Numbered from the stretch's first letter, positions 37,040 to 47,917 are shown. The stretch is 64,000 bases of DNA from DASQMT01 sp963839615 (GCA_963839615.1 CAWIVY010000006.1:124001-188000), one strand, 5' to 3'. A program made the numbers and translations. Notes: generated from the sequence alone by a model not told the origin.

Positions 37040-39002
37040 GCAGCGGCGTCACCTGCTCGGCCGGCAGCGGCCGCGCGAACAGGTAGCCCTGGCCGAAGCC
37101 GCAGCCCGCCGCGACTGCGAAGCGCAGCTGCTCCTCGGTCTCGATCCCCTCGGCCACGACGTCCATGCCGAGCCCGGAGCCGAGCGTGGCGATCGCCCGC
37201 ACGATCGCTGCGCCGGCCGTGTCGTCGGGCGCGCCGCTCAGGAACGAGCGGTCGACCTTGAGGACCTGCACCGGCAGCTCGCGCAGGCGCGAGAGCGATG
37301 AGTGCTCCGTGCCGAAGTCGTCGAGCGCGAGCACCACGCCGAGCTGGTTCAGTCCCACGATCACGTCGTGCGCGCGGTCGAACTCGTGGATCGCCGACTC
37401 GCTCACCTCGATCAGCATCCGCCCGGGGGTGAGGCCGTGGTGCTCGATAGCCGCGGCGACGCGGTCGACGTAGCGGTCGTCACAGAGCTCGCGCGGGGAG
37501 GCGTTGAACGCCATCCGCGGCATCAGGCCGACGGCCTCCCACGCCGCGGCCTGGCGGCACGCGGTGTCGAGCACCCACTCGCCGATGCGCACGATCAGGC
37601 CGGACTCCTCCGCATGGGGCAGGAAATCACCGGGCGGCACCAGACCGCTGTCGGGGTCCTGCCAGCGCAGCAGCGCCTCGACGCCGCGGATCGTGCCGCT
37701 GGAGAGCTCGTGCACCGGCTGGTAATGCAGGACGAAGTGCTCCTCGTCGAGCGCACGGCGCAGCCTGGCGTTCAGCGTGAGCCTGCGGCGGGTCGCGCCC
37801 GCGTCGTCCGAGTAGTGCGCGTATGCGTCGCGCCCGGCGCGCTTGGCCTGGTACATCGCGGCGTCGGCGTGCTTGAGCAGCTCGTCTGCCGCGTCGCCGT
37901 CACGCGGCCCCAGCGCGATGCCGATCGAGGCGCCGATCTGGAACTCCGCGCCGTCGACGACCAGCGTCGGGTCGATCGCAGCGAGGATCCTGCCGGCCGT
38001 GGCGGCCGCGGCGGCGTCGCTGATGCCCGGGCAGAGCAGCATGAACTCGTCGCCCCCGAGGCGGGCCAGCAGATCGCTGTCGCGCGTCACGGCACGGATC
38101 CGCTCGGCGACCTCGACGAGCACGCGGTCGCCCGCGGCGTGACCGAGCGAGTCGTTGACCAGCTTGAACTGGTCGAGATCGATGAACAGCGCCCCGACCG
38201 TGGACCGATCGCGCCGGGCGCGCGCGAGCTCGCGCCCGAGCTCCTCCTCGACCCTGGCCCGGTTCGGCAGGCCCGTGAGCGGATCGTGGAAGGCGAGGTG
38301 CGCCAGCCGCTCCTCGGAGCGGTGGCGGGCGCTGACGTCGATCGCGATGCCGATCATGGAGCCGTCCGCGAGACCGCGCCACGAGCAGTCGTAGCTGCTC
38401 TCGCCGAGCTGGAGGCGACTGTCGAAGGACTCGCCCGCAAGCGCGCGGCGCGCGTATCCAGGCACCTCCGGCATGGCTGTGAAGTCGAAGATCGACTGCC
38501 CGACCATTTCGCCCGCCGCCCGGCCGAGGCTCTCGAGTCCCTTGCCCTCCGAGACCGTGATCGTCCCCGCAGGGTCGGTGGCGAAGAGGATCAGCGGCGC
38601 GGCGCTCACGACTGCGCCGAGGCGGTCCTGCGTGGCCCGCAGCGCCTCCTGCGTCTCGTGCAGCGCCGTGATGTCGAGCACGACTCCCTGGCTGCCCTCG
38701 TCACCCGGGAGCGATACCTCCTGCTCCCAGACCCAGCGCCACGTCCCGCCGCGTCCGGCCATCCGGTACTTGAGGTCGAGCATCAGGCCGCTGTCGACCG
38801 CGCGCATGACCTCGTCGAGGTCGTCGGGGTGCACGGTCGTGTACCAGAACAGCGCCTCGTCGGTCCAAAGGTGCGCCGGGAGGCCGGTCCAGTCCTCGAC
38901 CTGCGGTGAGATGTAGGTGATCGCGCCGGCCGGGTCGGCGACCCAGGTCACCATCGGGCAGCGCTCGATCAGCGCGCGGAAGATCGCAGGATCGGGGCCC
39001 AT
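36966..39002 (-). CDS. PAS-PAS-GGDEF-EAL cyclic-di-GMP enzyme
   Basis: A 678-residue soluble protein. Two PAS sensor domains (~1-125, WVADPAGAITYISPQVEDWTG; ~125-235, LILFATDPAGTITVSEG) are followed by GGDEF (~240-400, FHDPLTGLPNRARVEEEL, ARLGGDEFMLL) and EAL (~410-665, VEALLRWQDP, ALDDFGTEHSSLSRL, KVDRSFL, VVAEGIETEEQL). Both catalytic signatures are intact, so it could make and/or break cyclic-di-GMP; which dominates cannot be told. No inhibitory RxxD is evident before GGDEF. Start ATG 39002. Its 3' end runs 74 bases into argS on the other strand. Confidence 0.93.
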   Translation of the reverse strand: MGPDPAIFRALIERCPMVTWVADPAGAITYISPQVEDWTGLPAHLWTDEALFWYTTVHPDDLDEVMRAVDSGLMLDLKYRMAGRGGTWRWVWEQEVSLPGDEGSQGVVLDITALHETQEALRATQDRLGAVVSAAPLILFATDPAGTITVSEGKGLESLGRAAGEMVGQSIFDFTAMPEVPGYARRALAGESFDSRLQLGESSYDCSWRGLADGSMIGIAIDVSARHRSEERLAHLAFHDPLTGLPNRARVEEELGRELARARRDRSTVGALFIDLDQFKLVNDSLGHAAGDRVLVEVAERIRAVTRDSDLLARLGGDEFMLLCPGISDAAAAATAGRILAAIDPTLVVDGAEFQIGASIGIALGPRDGDAADELLKHADAAMYQAKRAGRDAYAHYSDDAGATRRRLTLNARLRRALDEEHFVLHYQPVHELSSGTIRGVEALLRWQDPDSGLVPPGDFLPHAEESGLIVRIGEWVLDTACRQAAAWEAVGLMPRMAFNASPRELCDDRYVDRVAAAIEHHGLTPGRMLIEVSESAIHEFDRAHDVIVGLNQLGVVLALDDFGTEHSSLSRLRELPVQVLKVDRSFLSGAPDDTAGAAIVRAIATLGSGLGMDVVAEGIETEEQLRFAVAAGCGFGQGYLFARPLPAEQVTPLLTSGLVRSRRADQALARSPAASPR

Positions 39003-39041
39003 AGGGAGTTCATCGGCCGCTGGGCCGGGCGCTGTAGCGCG

Positions 39042-39788
39042 CTACAGCTCGCCGAACAGGTTGAGCCCGAGCGAGTCGAGCGCCTGCTGCGCCTCGTTGT
39101 TGAGCCGCGTCAACTCGCCGGTCAGCAGCAGCACGCCCATCGTGATCAGGACCACGCCCGAGAGGGCGGTGATGATCACGTAGCGGTCGCGCAGCCAGCG
39201 GAACGCGCCCCACGCGCGCGTGAACGCGAGCGCGGTGAGCAGGAACGGGACGCTCAGCCCGAGCGAGTAGAACAGCAGCAGCACGGCGCCGTCGCTGAGC
39301 TCCTCGCGCGTCGACGCGGCCGTCAGGATCGCGCCGAGCGTCGGGCCGATGCACGGCGTCCAGGCGAAAGCGAACGCGGCGCCCGCTATCAGCGGACCGC
39401 CGGAGCCCGCGCGCGAGATCAATGCGTCCGGGCGCCATTCGCGGTTGAGCTTCGGCACGAACGGCGTCAGCACGAACAGCACGCCGAGCGCGATGATCAC
39501 CGCGCCGGCGATCTTGTCGAGCGTCCCGCGCGAGTCCTGCAGCGCCGAGCCGAGGCCGGTCGCGGTCATGCCGAGGGCGATGAACACGACCGTGAACGAC
39601 AGGCAGAAGACGATCGCCGGCAGCAGCACGCGCAGCAGCGAACGCTCGCCCTTCTGCAGCTCGGCGACGCTGACGCCCGACACGGCCGACAGGTATCCGG
39701 GGACGAGCGGGAGCACGCAGGGGGAGATGAACGACACGAAGCCGACCGCGAACGCGGCGACGATCGTGGTGTCGACGCCGCCGTTCAT
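39042..39788 (-). CDS. ccdA: Cytochrome c biogenesis thiol transporter CcdA
   Basis: A 248-residue, six-helix membrane protein that carries electrons outward to keep apocytochrome thiols reduced. VGFVSFISPCVLPLVPGYLS and FAFAWTPCIGPTLGAILT each hold one conserved Cys-Pro-containing redox helix, arranged as an inverted repeat. Start ATG 39788 overlaps the ccmH stop. Last gene of tlpA-ccmH-ccdA. Confidence 0.93.
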   Translation of the reverse strand: MNGGVDTTIVAAFAVGFVSFISPCVLPLVPGYLSAVSGVSVAELQKGERSLLRVLLPAIVFCLSFTVVFIALGMTATGLGSALQDSRGTLDKIAGAVIIALGVLFVLTPFVPKLNREWRPDALISRAGSGGPLIAGAAFAFAWTPCIGPTLGAILTAASTREELSDGAVLLLFYSLGLSVPFLLTALAFTRAWGAFRWLRDRYVIITALSGVVLITMGVLLLTGELTRLNNEAQQALDSLGLNLFGEL

Positions 39789-40237
39789 CGGTCGAACGCC
39801 GACAGCTCGGCGTCGAGGCGGCGCGCGTCGTCGGGATCGAGCGCGGGGCCGGCCGATCCGGGCTCTCCGGACCGCGCCCGCCGCCAGCGCCGCGCGGTGA
39901 GCCCGACGAGCACGAGCGCGCCGGCTCCCGCCAGCACGGGGACGAGCCAGGCCGTCAGCTGGAAGCCGCTGTCCGAGGGCTCGGCCAGCACGCGCGGGCC
40001 GTACTCGGCGACTAGCGCGTCCTTGACCTCCTGCTTGGTCATGCCCTGCGCGATCAGCTCGGCGATGTACTCGCGCTCCTGGTCGGCGACCTTGGAATTG
40101 GAGACGTTCAGGGCCGTCCCGCACTCCAGGCACATCACCTCGTCCTCGATGTCGGTCAGCGAGGCGCTCGGCGCGGCGGCCGCGGCCGCCGGCACGAGCA
40201 CGGCGACGGCGAGCAGCGCGACCAGCACGGGGCGCAT
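39785..40237 (-). CDS. ccmH: Cytochrome c maturation protein CcmH
   Basis: A 150-residue protein: signal peptide, periplasmic three-helix domain with redox motif C36-L-E-C39 (EDEVMCLECGTALNVSNSKV), KQEVKDALVAEYGPRVL, a transmembrane helix (LTAWLVPVLAGAGALVLVGL) and an acidic cytoplasmic tail. The family motif is LRCPxC; here LxCLEC. It reduces or presents apocytochrome c for haem ligation with CcmF. ATG 40237; GTG 40240, overlapping the tlpA stop, is an equal alternative. Confidence 0.9.
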   Translation of the reverse strand: MRPVLVALLAVAVLVPAAAAAAPSASLTDIEDEVMCLECGTALNVSNSKVADQEREYIAELIAQGMTKQEVKDALVAEYGPRVLAEPSDSGFQLTAWLVPVLAGAGALVLVGLTARRWRRARSGEPGSAGPALDPDDARRLDAELSAFDR

Positions 40238-40785
40238 CACACCGGCTCGTCGAGCAGCGGCGGCAAGGTCTCGTCGAGCCACTTCTGGGTGACGGGGAAG
40301 CGCCGCACCGCGGCGACCTTGCCCTCCCGGTCGATCACGTAGCTCTCCGGATAGCCGGTCTGGCCCCATTCGCGTACGTAGCCGCCGTCGCGGTCGCGCA
40401 GGTTCGGGAACGTGAGGCCGAACTCCTCGACCGCCTCGAGCGCGGCGCCGGAGTTCTCCTTGACGTCGATCCCGAGCACGGTCCCGCCGCGCGCCGACAT
40501 CATCTTGTGGGCCTTCTCGATCAGCGGCAGCTCATCGCGGCAGGGCTCGCACCACGACGCCCAGACGTTGACGAGCACGACCTTGCCGCCGAAGTCGGCG
40601 ATCGACCGCCTGCCGGTCCCGCCGAGCACCGGCAGGGAGGTCTCGCTCGGCGGCGCGACGCGCTCCCCGGCGGCCATCGCGGAGTCCAGCGTCGTGTCCG
40701 TGCCGGTCGTCGTGAGCCCGTATGCGAGCAGGCCCACGAGCAGCGCAGCGGCGACGGAGACGGGCCAGTAGACGCGGGCACGCAT
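40237..40785 (-). CDS. TlpA/ResA-type thiol-disulphide oxidoreductase
   Basis: A 182-residue membrane-anchored thioredoxin-like protein playing the CcmG role. N-terminal signal anchor VYWPVSVAAALLVGLLAYGL. The thioredoxin fold has redox motif WASWCEPCRDELPLIEKAH, the inserted TVLGIDVKENSGAALEAVEE typical of ResA/CcmG, and cis-Pro in GYPESYVIDREGKV. ATG 40785 is chosen with GAAGGGC before it; a longer reading would run antisense through the tRNA gene. Confidence 0.9.
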   Translation of the reverse strand: MRARVYWPVSVAAALLVGLLAYGLTTTGTDTTLDSAMAAGERVAPPSETSLPVLGGTGRRSIADFGGKVVLVNVWASWCEPCRDELPLIEKAHKMMSARGGTVLGIDVKENSGAALEAVEEFGLTFPNLRDRDGGYVREWGQTGYPESYVIDREGKVAAVRRFPVTQKWLDETLPPLLDEPV

Positions 40786-40831
40786 GCCCTTCAAGGGTAT
40801 CCGCGGCCGATCGGTATTCTCGTCGGGCTCC

Positions 40832-40903
40832 GCGGGCGTTGTCCAATGGCCAAGACGTTGGCTTCCCAAGCCAAAGATGGGGGTTCGATTCCCCTCGCCC
40901 GCT
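40832..40903 (+). tRNA. tRNA-Gly (anticodon CCC)
   Basis: A 72-base cloverleaf. Acceptor GCGGGCG/CGCCCGC pairs perfectly; anticodon stem TTGGC/GCCAA encloses loop TTCCCAA, so anticodon CCC; T arm GGGGG-TTCGATT-CCCCT. The discriminator is T (U73), as expected for bacterial tRNA-Gly. CCA is not encoded. It lies between the divergent halves of the cytochrome c maturation genes. Confidence 0.95.
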
Positions 40904-40914
40904 CTGTTGGAGCG

Positions 40915-41142
40915 CTACCAGGCCTGCTGGGTGCCGCAGTGAGGGCAGCCGACCGATGTGGTAACGGGCGCCTTGAAGGCGAAGCCGCACATGCACGCGT
41001 AGAGCGCGCAGTCCTCGGGGCCGCCGGCGCGCCGGGCGGCGCGTGTCTCGTCCGACTCGGGCGCGACCTGCTGCTCCGCCTGCCGGCCGGAGCGGGCGGG
41101 CCGCGTCGTGCGGCGTTTGGGGAGGCGGGTCGTCAGGTTCAT
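40915..41142 (-). CDS. Small zinc-ribbon protein
   Basis: A 75-residue protein with a basic N-terminal half (TTRLPKRRTTRPARSGR). The C-terminal zinc ribbon is CALYACMCGFAFKAP...GCPHCGTQQ, offering four to five Cys for metal. The start is ATG 41142; a GTG at 41172 would add ten residues, and neither has a clear ribosome site. Role unknown; a rubredoxin-like or nucleic-acid-binding finger is possible. Confidence 0.65.
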   Translation of the reverse strand: MNLTTRLPKRRTTRPARSGRQAEQQVAPESDETRAARRAGGPEDCALYACMCGFAFKAPVTTSVGCPHCGTQQAW

Positions 41143-41280
41143 GAGTCGTCCACTAGATAGAACGCTCGTCACAGGAATAGGTTTCGCCTTGGTCCGTCCA
41201 AATACCTTTGATTCTTGTTAAGAAACGGACTGGTCGAGGGTGCACGTCTCCGGCGGGCCAGTCGGCATACTGCGTCTTAG

Positions 41281-41682
41281 ATGGATCCGACCCGCAAGCG
41301 CAAGGTCCGCCTCGTCGTCGCGCTGAGCTGCGCGCTGCTGCTCGCGGTCGCGCTCGTCTACACGAGCTTCTCGGCGGCCAGCGAGGCGCGGCAGCCCAGC
41401 CAGCTCTCCGGCGCCGAGCCGGGCAAGACCTACCAGTTGACCGGCAAGGTGGCCAAGGGCAGCTGGAAGCACGAGGGCACGACGCACACGTTCCGGGTCG
41501 AGGACCGGAACGGCGGCGGCGCGAGCGTGCCGGTCCGCTACGTCGGCCAGGTGCCCGACCCGTTCCGCGAGGGGCGCGAGATCGTGATCGACGTGCGCAG
41601 GCAGGGCGCCACGTTCGAGGGCCAGCCGGACTCGCTCGTCACGAAGTGCCCGTCGAAGTTCTCGGCCGAGCCGAAGACCTGA
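41281..41682 (+). CDS. ccmE: Haem chaperone CcmE, cysteine-type variant
   Basis: A 133-residue membrane-anchored OB-fold protein that carries haem to the CcmF/H ligase. One N-terminal helix (VVALSCALLLAVALVYTSF). The beta domain has YQLTGKVAKGSW, HTFRVEDRNG, VPVRYVGQVPDPFREGREIV and LVTKCPSKFSAE. In the classic form haem binds His in HxxxY; here the site is C123-P-S-K-F127, matching the Cys-type CcmE described from some archaea and Desulfovibrio, except Phe replaces Tyr. ATG 41281; ccmF follows after 8 bases. Confidence 0.9.
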   Translation: MDPTRKRKVRLVVALSCALLLAVALVYTSFSAASEARQPSQLSGAEPGKTYQLTGKVAKGSWKHEGTTHTFRVEDRNGGGASVPVRYVGQVPDPFREGREIVIDVRRQGATFEGQPDSLVTKCPSKFSAEPKT

Positions 41683-41690
41683 CCTGAGCC

Positions 41691-43871
<2,181 letters not shown>

Positions 43872-43878
43872 CCGCCGC

Positions 43879-44172
43879 GTGGAGGTTCTGCTGGTGCTCG
43901 TCGTCGTGGCGCTCGCCGTGCTGGTGATCAGCGCGCCGCTGAGGCACGGCCGCCGGCCCGAGCGCGAGGCCGCCGGCGCGGCCGAGCGCGCGGACCTCGA
44001 GGCCGCCCGCGACGCCAAGTACGCCGAGATCCGGGACGCCGAGATGGACTTCCGCACGGGTAAGCTCTCCGAGACGGACTGGCGCGCGCTCGACCGCCAG
44101 CTGCGCCGCGAGGCGGTGGACCTGCTGCACCGCCTCGACGAGGTGACCGTACCCCCCAACCGCGAGCATTGA
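43879..44172 (+). CDS. CcmI-like membrane protein
   Basis: A 97-residue protein with an N-terminal helix (VLLVLVVVALAVLVISAPL) and a charged coiled-coil domain (AKYAEIRDAEMDFRTGKLSETDWRAL). The latter matches the membrane-proximal helical part of CcmI/CycH, which hands apocytochrome to CcmF/H. The TPR region of full-length CcmI is absent. GTG 43879, directly after ccmF. Short CcmI forms are usual in non-proteobacterial Ccm sets. Confidence 0.78.
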   Translation: MEVLLVLVVVALAVLVISAPLRHGRRPEREAAGAAERADLEAARDAKYAEIRDAEMDFRTGKLSETDWRALDRQLRREAVDLLHRLDEVTVPPNREH

Positions 44173-44189
44173 AGGGCGTTGCAACCGTC

Positions 44190-44801
44190 ATGAGGAAGCT
44201 TCCCGCACTGCTCGCCGTTGCCGCAGTGGCGATCGCGCCCGCCGGCGCACTCGCCGCCAAGCCCAAGCCGAAGGCGAAGAAGCCTTCACCGCGCGCGAAG
44301 GTCTACAAGGCGACGCTCAGTCCGGTCGGTGCGGATGCGGCGTACACGACCAAGAAGTTCGGCAAGGCGCAGCTAGTCGACGGCAAGAAGAACAACAAGG
44401 TCTCGGTCCATTTTCGCGGCCTGACCCCCGGCGGGACCTACCTCTGGCACGTCCACCAGGCGACCGGCCCGGGCGACCCGTGCACGGACACGGCGATCGC
44501 CGGACCGCCGTACGCGGGCTGGGACTGGACGAAGGTCAACCCGTTCACCACGAATCCGGCGGGCAACTACAACAAGACCTTCAAGACGAAGACGTTCCCG
44601 GTCTCCCCAGCCGACGGCGACACCGGCTTCGTCTACTACGTCAACCTCCACCTCGCCGACGGCACCGTGATCGCCTGCGGCAAGTTCAGGGGCTCCAAGA
44701 AGGCGACGCCGAAGTTCAAGAAGCAGAAGGCCGCGAAGAAGAAGGCCGCGAAGAAGAAGGCCGCGAAGAAGAAGGGCCGAGGGAACGGGCGCAAGCCCTG
44801 A
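44190..44801 (+). CDS. Secreted Lys-tailed protein, CHRD/superoxide-dismutase-like core
   Basis: A 203-residue exported protein with signal peptide KLPALLAVAAVAIAPAGALA. The core VYKATLSPVGADAAYT, VSVHFRGLTPGGTYLWHVHQ and FVYYVNLHLADGTVIACGKF resembles CHRD or Cu/Zn-SOD-like beta sandwiches, where paired His-x-His sit in the same place; two Cys could form the disulphide. The C-terminus is a Lys/Ala tract from a 15-base tandem repeat. ATG 44190 is chosen; TTG 44169 would overlap the upstream stop. Function unproven. Confidence 0.65.
   Translation: MRKLPALLAVAAVAIAPAGALAAKPKPKAKKPSPRAKVYKATLSPVGADAAYTTKKFGKAQLVDGKKNNKVSVHFRGLTPGGTYLWHVHQATGPGDPCTDTAIAGPPYAGWDWTKVNPFTTNPAGNYNKTFKTKTFPVSPADGDTGFVYYVNLHLADGTVIACGKFRGSKKATPKFKKQKAAKKKAAKKKAAKKKGRGNGRKP
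44730..44774. repeat. 15-bp tandem repeat, three copies
   Basis: Three exact copies of GCCGCGAAGAAGAAG encode the AAKKK units in the basic tail of the secreted protein. Confidence 0.85.
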
Positions 44802-44833
44802 GTCCCGCCGGGCCGTAGTACCCTGATCGACCG

Positions 44834-45055
44834 ATGTACACGGTCCTCTCCGTCCTGCAGGTCTTCATCTGCGTGATCCTGATCCTGCTCATCCTGCTGC
44901 ACTCCGGCAAGGATGCGGGCATGTCGGGCGCGTTCGGCGTGGGCGTCGCAGGCGGCAGCACCGGCGGCTCCCTGATGGAGCGCAACCTGGACCGCTGGAC
45001 GATCCTCTTCGCGGTCCTGTTCGCCGCGAACACGCTCGTCCTGCTCAAGCTCTAG
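44834..45055 (+). CDS. secG: Preprotein translocase subunit SecG
   Basis: A 73-residue two-helix subunit of the SecYEG channel. VLSVLQVFICVILILLILLH, the conserved loop SGKDAGMSGAFGVGVAGGSTG and helix TILFAVLFAANTLVLLKL are characteristic. Its stop overlaps the end of the converging gene by four bases. It often follows tpiA in actinobacteria; here it lies 20 kb away. Confidence 0.95.
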   Translation: MYTVLSVLQVFICVILILLILLHSGKDAGMSGAFGVGVAGGSTGGSLMERNLDRWTILFAVLFAANTLVLLKL

Positions 45056-45717
45056 CGCAGCTCGGCCAGCGCCGCGTAGCCCGCCACCGTCACCGGCGCG
45101 GCGAACGGGATCGGCAGCTCGAGCGACCGGCGCGCGCCGCCGGGCGGTGCGAGCGTCACCGCGAGCGCGTCCTCCGGCGCGACGCCCGCTGCCGGGCCGA
45201 AGAGCTCCGCGAACGGGAGTGCCAGGCCGACCGACTCGCCGGGCGCGAGCGCGACGGTGACGGCCGCTGCGGCTGCCGCCGGACCGCGCAGCGCGATCTC
45301 GACCGGCCCGCCCGGTTCGCCCGTGCAGCTCACGGTCACGGCGATCTGCGGCGCGAGCCCGTCGAGCGCGGTGCAGATCGCCGCGTGCAGAGCGGGATCG
45401 GCGGCGCGCGCGGCGGAGAGCCGGCCGAGCAGCTCCTGCGGCAGCGTCTGCGCCGCCGTCCCGTCCGCGAGCAGGTCGTTCCAGCGCGCGAGCGCGCCGG
45501 TCGTCAGCTGGTTCCCCGCGGTTCGTTGGAGGTCGAGCACCTGATCGGAGTCGAGCGGCGGGATCCCGGCGGCATCGGCGGCGAGCTCGCGCCCGCGCAT
45601 GATGCGGGCGACGAGTGCGAGGCCGCGCAGCGACGGCCCGCCGCCCGGATCGACCGGCGGCTCGAAGCCGGGCGCCGGCCGCGCAGTGCCGCGTTCCGCC
45701 TCGAAGCCGCCTTCCAT
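45052..45717 (-). CDS. Hypothetical protein with an LQRTAGN motif
   Basis: A 221-residue protein, ATG 45717. The segment SDQVLDLQRTAGNQLTTGAL contains LQRTAGN, the short motif seen upstream of the DUF4157 metalloprotease and other cargo of extracellular contractile injection systems. The remainder is an Ala-rich helical region, then a beta-rich domain (IAVTVSCTGEPGGPVEIAL, VALAPGESVGLALPF). No DUF4157 HExxH is present and no injection-system genes are nearby. Function unknown. Confidence 0.55.
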   Translation of the reverse strand: MEGGFEAERGTARPAPGFEPPVDPGGGPSLRGLALVARIMRGRELAADAAGIPPLDSDQVLDLQRTAGNQLTTGALARWNDLLADGTAAQTLPQELLGRLSAARAADPALHAAICTALDGLAPQIAVTVSCTGEPGGPVEIALRGPAAAAAAVTVALAPGESVGLALPFAELFGPAAGVAPEDALAVTLAPPGGARRSLELPIPFAAPVTVAGYAALAELR

Positions 45718-45752
45718 GCGCCCACGCTACCCGACGCGCGCCACGGCCCCGC

Positions 45753-46757
45753 CTACAGCGCGGCCGCGTAGATCTCGCGCAGCTCGTCGTGCCCCGGCCG
45801 CGGCGGCGTGTTGTCGAGCTGCGGCCGCGCCGCAGCAGCCTCGACGCACGCCTCGAGGTGGTCGGCGGTCACGCCCAGGTCGCGCAGCCGCGTCTTCCCC
45901 GTGAGCGCGCACAGCCGCGCCGCCGCCTCCGCCGGGTCTTCGCCCAGGGCGGCCGCGAGCGCCGCGTGCTGCTCCGGGAAGCGCCGCTCGAGGCCCGCGA
46001 TCGTGTGCGGCAGCAGGATCGCGTTGGCCTGGCCGTGGCTCGCCAGGCCGCTCCGCACGAGCGTCTGCGCGAGCACGTGATGCAGCCCGTAGCCGGTGCT
46101 GTCGAGCGCGTAGCCCGCGAGCAGCGCGCCGAGCGCGAGCGCGTCGCGGTCCGGCTCGCGCCCGGCGAACGCGCCGGTCAGGAGCCGCGCGGCCTCGTGG
46201 GCCGAAAGCGTCGCGACCGGATTGGCGGACACCGTGCAGGGGGCCTCGACCGCATGCCCCAACGCGTTCAGCGCGCTGGCGGCCAGCTCGCCGGCAGGCT
46301 GGGAGGCCGCCAGCTCGGGGTCGGAGATCACGACGGCGCAGCGCACGCGCGGAGTTCGCTCGTCCACTCCTGCCGCATGCCGGTGCACGCTCGTCAGCTC
46401 GGCGCCCGACAGGGTGGTGGGGATCGCCATCGCCCGGGTGCCCTCGCCCAGGGCGGCCGTGACCGCCTTCGCCACGTCGATCACGCGCCCGCCGCCGAGC
46501 GCGACGATGCGGCTCGCCCGCACGGCGGGCGGCTGCGCCCACGCGAGCGCCTCTTCGGCGAGCTCGGGCACGCCGCCGGGGTGCACGTGGTGTACGCCGG
46601 CGGCCGCTTGCGCGACCGCCGGCAGGACCGCCCCTGCCCGGGACGTCGTCAAAAGCAGGTAACCGGGCCCGCCGAGGGCCTGGACCGCGTCGGCCGCGAC
46701 GCCGCGGCCGAAGCGGATCAGGCGCTCGCCGTCGCGCCAGTCGAAGGCTCGTACCAC
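45753..46757 (-). CDS. Iron-containing alcohol dehydrogenase, maleylacetate reductase-like
   Basis: A 334-residue group III dehydrogenase. N-terminal Rossmann part: IRFGRGVAADAVQALGG, IVALGGGRVIDVAKAV (NAD site), AIPTTLSGAELTSVHRH. C-terminal helical metal domain: NALGHAVEAPCTVSANPVA, GYGLHHVLAQTLV and ASHGQANAILLPHTI with the His ligands. The proportions match maleylacetate reductases, which make 3-oxoadipate. Start GTG 46757, 40 bases inside the end of hmgA, so translation is coupled to homogentisate oxidation. That partnership is unusual. Confidence 0.82.
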   Translation of the reverse strand: MVRAFDWRDGERLIRFGRGVAADAVQALGGPGYLLLTTSRAGAVLPAVAQAAAGVHHVHPGGVPELAEEALAWAQPPAVRASRIVALGGGRVIDVAKAVTAALGEGTRAMAIPTTLSGAELTSVHRHAAGVDERTPRVRCAVVISDPELAASQPAGELAASALNALGHAVEAPCTVSANPVATLSAHEAARLLTGAFAGREPDRDALALGALLAGYALDSTGYGLHHVLAQTLVRSGLASHGQANAILLPHTIAGLERRFPEQHAALAAALGEDPAEAAARLCALTGKTRLRDLGVTADHLEACVEAAAARPQLDNTPPRPGHDELREIYAAAL

Positions 46758-47915
46758 GAGAGCGCGTAGCTCGGGTCGTCGAGCTCGCGTGACAGCGTCG
46801 TCAACCTGAGCGGGCGGAAGGTGTCGCACATCACCGCCATCTCGTTCGTCTGCTTCGTGCCGATCGCCTTCTCGACGAGCCCCGGCTGCGGCCCGTGCGG
46901 CAGGCCCGAGGGGTGCAGCGTGATGCAGCCGACCCCGACGCCCTTGCGCGCGCCGTACTCGCCGTCCACGTAGTACATGACCTCCTCGGACTGCACGTTC
47001 GAGTGGTGGTAGGGGAGCACGATCGCCTCGTCGTCCCAGTCCAGCATGCGCGGGCAGAACGAGCAGATCACGAAGTTCGGACCCTGGAACGTCTGGTGGG
47101 CCGGCGGCGGCTGGTGCAGCCGCCCGGCCTTGGGCTCGAAGTCGAGGATGTTGAACGTGTAGGGGTAGACGTAGCCGTCCCAGCCGACGACGTCGAACGG
47201 GTGGTAGTCGAGCAGGTAGTCCTGGTAACCGCCGCGCACGCGCACCTTCAGGTCGTGCTCGCCGCGCTCGCGATGCGTCTTCAGCTCGGCGGGCGGCAGG
47301 AAGTCGCGCTGCGAGAACGGCGCGTGCTCGAGCAGTTGCCCGTAGCGGTTGCGGTAGCGGTTCGGGGTCTCGATCTCGCCCGGCGTGTAGAACGTCAGCC
47401 AGCGCTGCGGCGTGTCGAAGCGGAACCGGTACGTCGTCCCGCGCGGGAGCACGATGTAGTCCCACTTGCGGTAGGGCAGCTCGCCGAAGATCGTCTCGAC
47501 GACGCCCTCGCCCTCGTGGACGAAGATCACCTCGTCGCCCTCGCCGTCGCGGAAGAAGTAATCGGCCTCGCGCTCGGGCAGGCAGATGCCGATCTCGATG
47601 TCGTTGTTGAACTCGAGCACGCGCCGGCCGAGCACGCTGTCGCCCTGCGGCGTCGCCGCCGTTCGTGTTCGTCAGCCGGTGCACGTGCGTGTCGGGCACC
47701 CACTCCTCCAGCGCGATCGGCGTGAACGCGCCCACCTCCTTGACCCGGCAGGGGGAGAAGAGGTGGTAGAGGATCGATTCGTTGCCGGAGAAGCCCTCGA
47801 ACCCGAGCACCTCCTCGACCAGCAGCGGCGCGTTGCCGTTGCTGCCGGCGTGCTCGGGGTCGCGGAACTGGACGTGGCGCTTGCGGGGCACCAGCCCCAT
47901 CTGGTGGTACCTCAT
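46718..47915 (-). CDS. hmgA: Homogentisate 1,2-dioxygenase (frame broken by one extra base near 47654)
   Basis: Opens the homogentisate ring to maleylacetoacetate with Fe(II). First part, ATG 47915: RYHQMGLVPRKRHVQFRDPE, GFEGFSGNESILYHLFSPC and THVHRLTNTNG. Second part: SVLGRRVLEFNNDIEIGICL, VIFVHEGEGVVETIFGELPY, YHPFDVVGWDGYVYPYTFNI, the iron-site LPYHHSNVQSEEVMYYVDGE and TLHPSGLPHGPQPG. Ignoring one surplus base in the GGCGGCGACG stretch near 47654 restores TPQGD and a ~398-residue enzyme. It starts two bases after the hppD stop, in operon hppD-hmgA-dehydrogenase. Confidence 0.93.
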
Positions 47916-47917
47916 CG

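Noticed and set aside
40786..40869. A longer start for the TlpA-like protein
   Set aside because: It would translate antisense through the tRNA-Gly gene; ATG 40785 has a ribosome site and begins a proper signal anchor.
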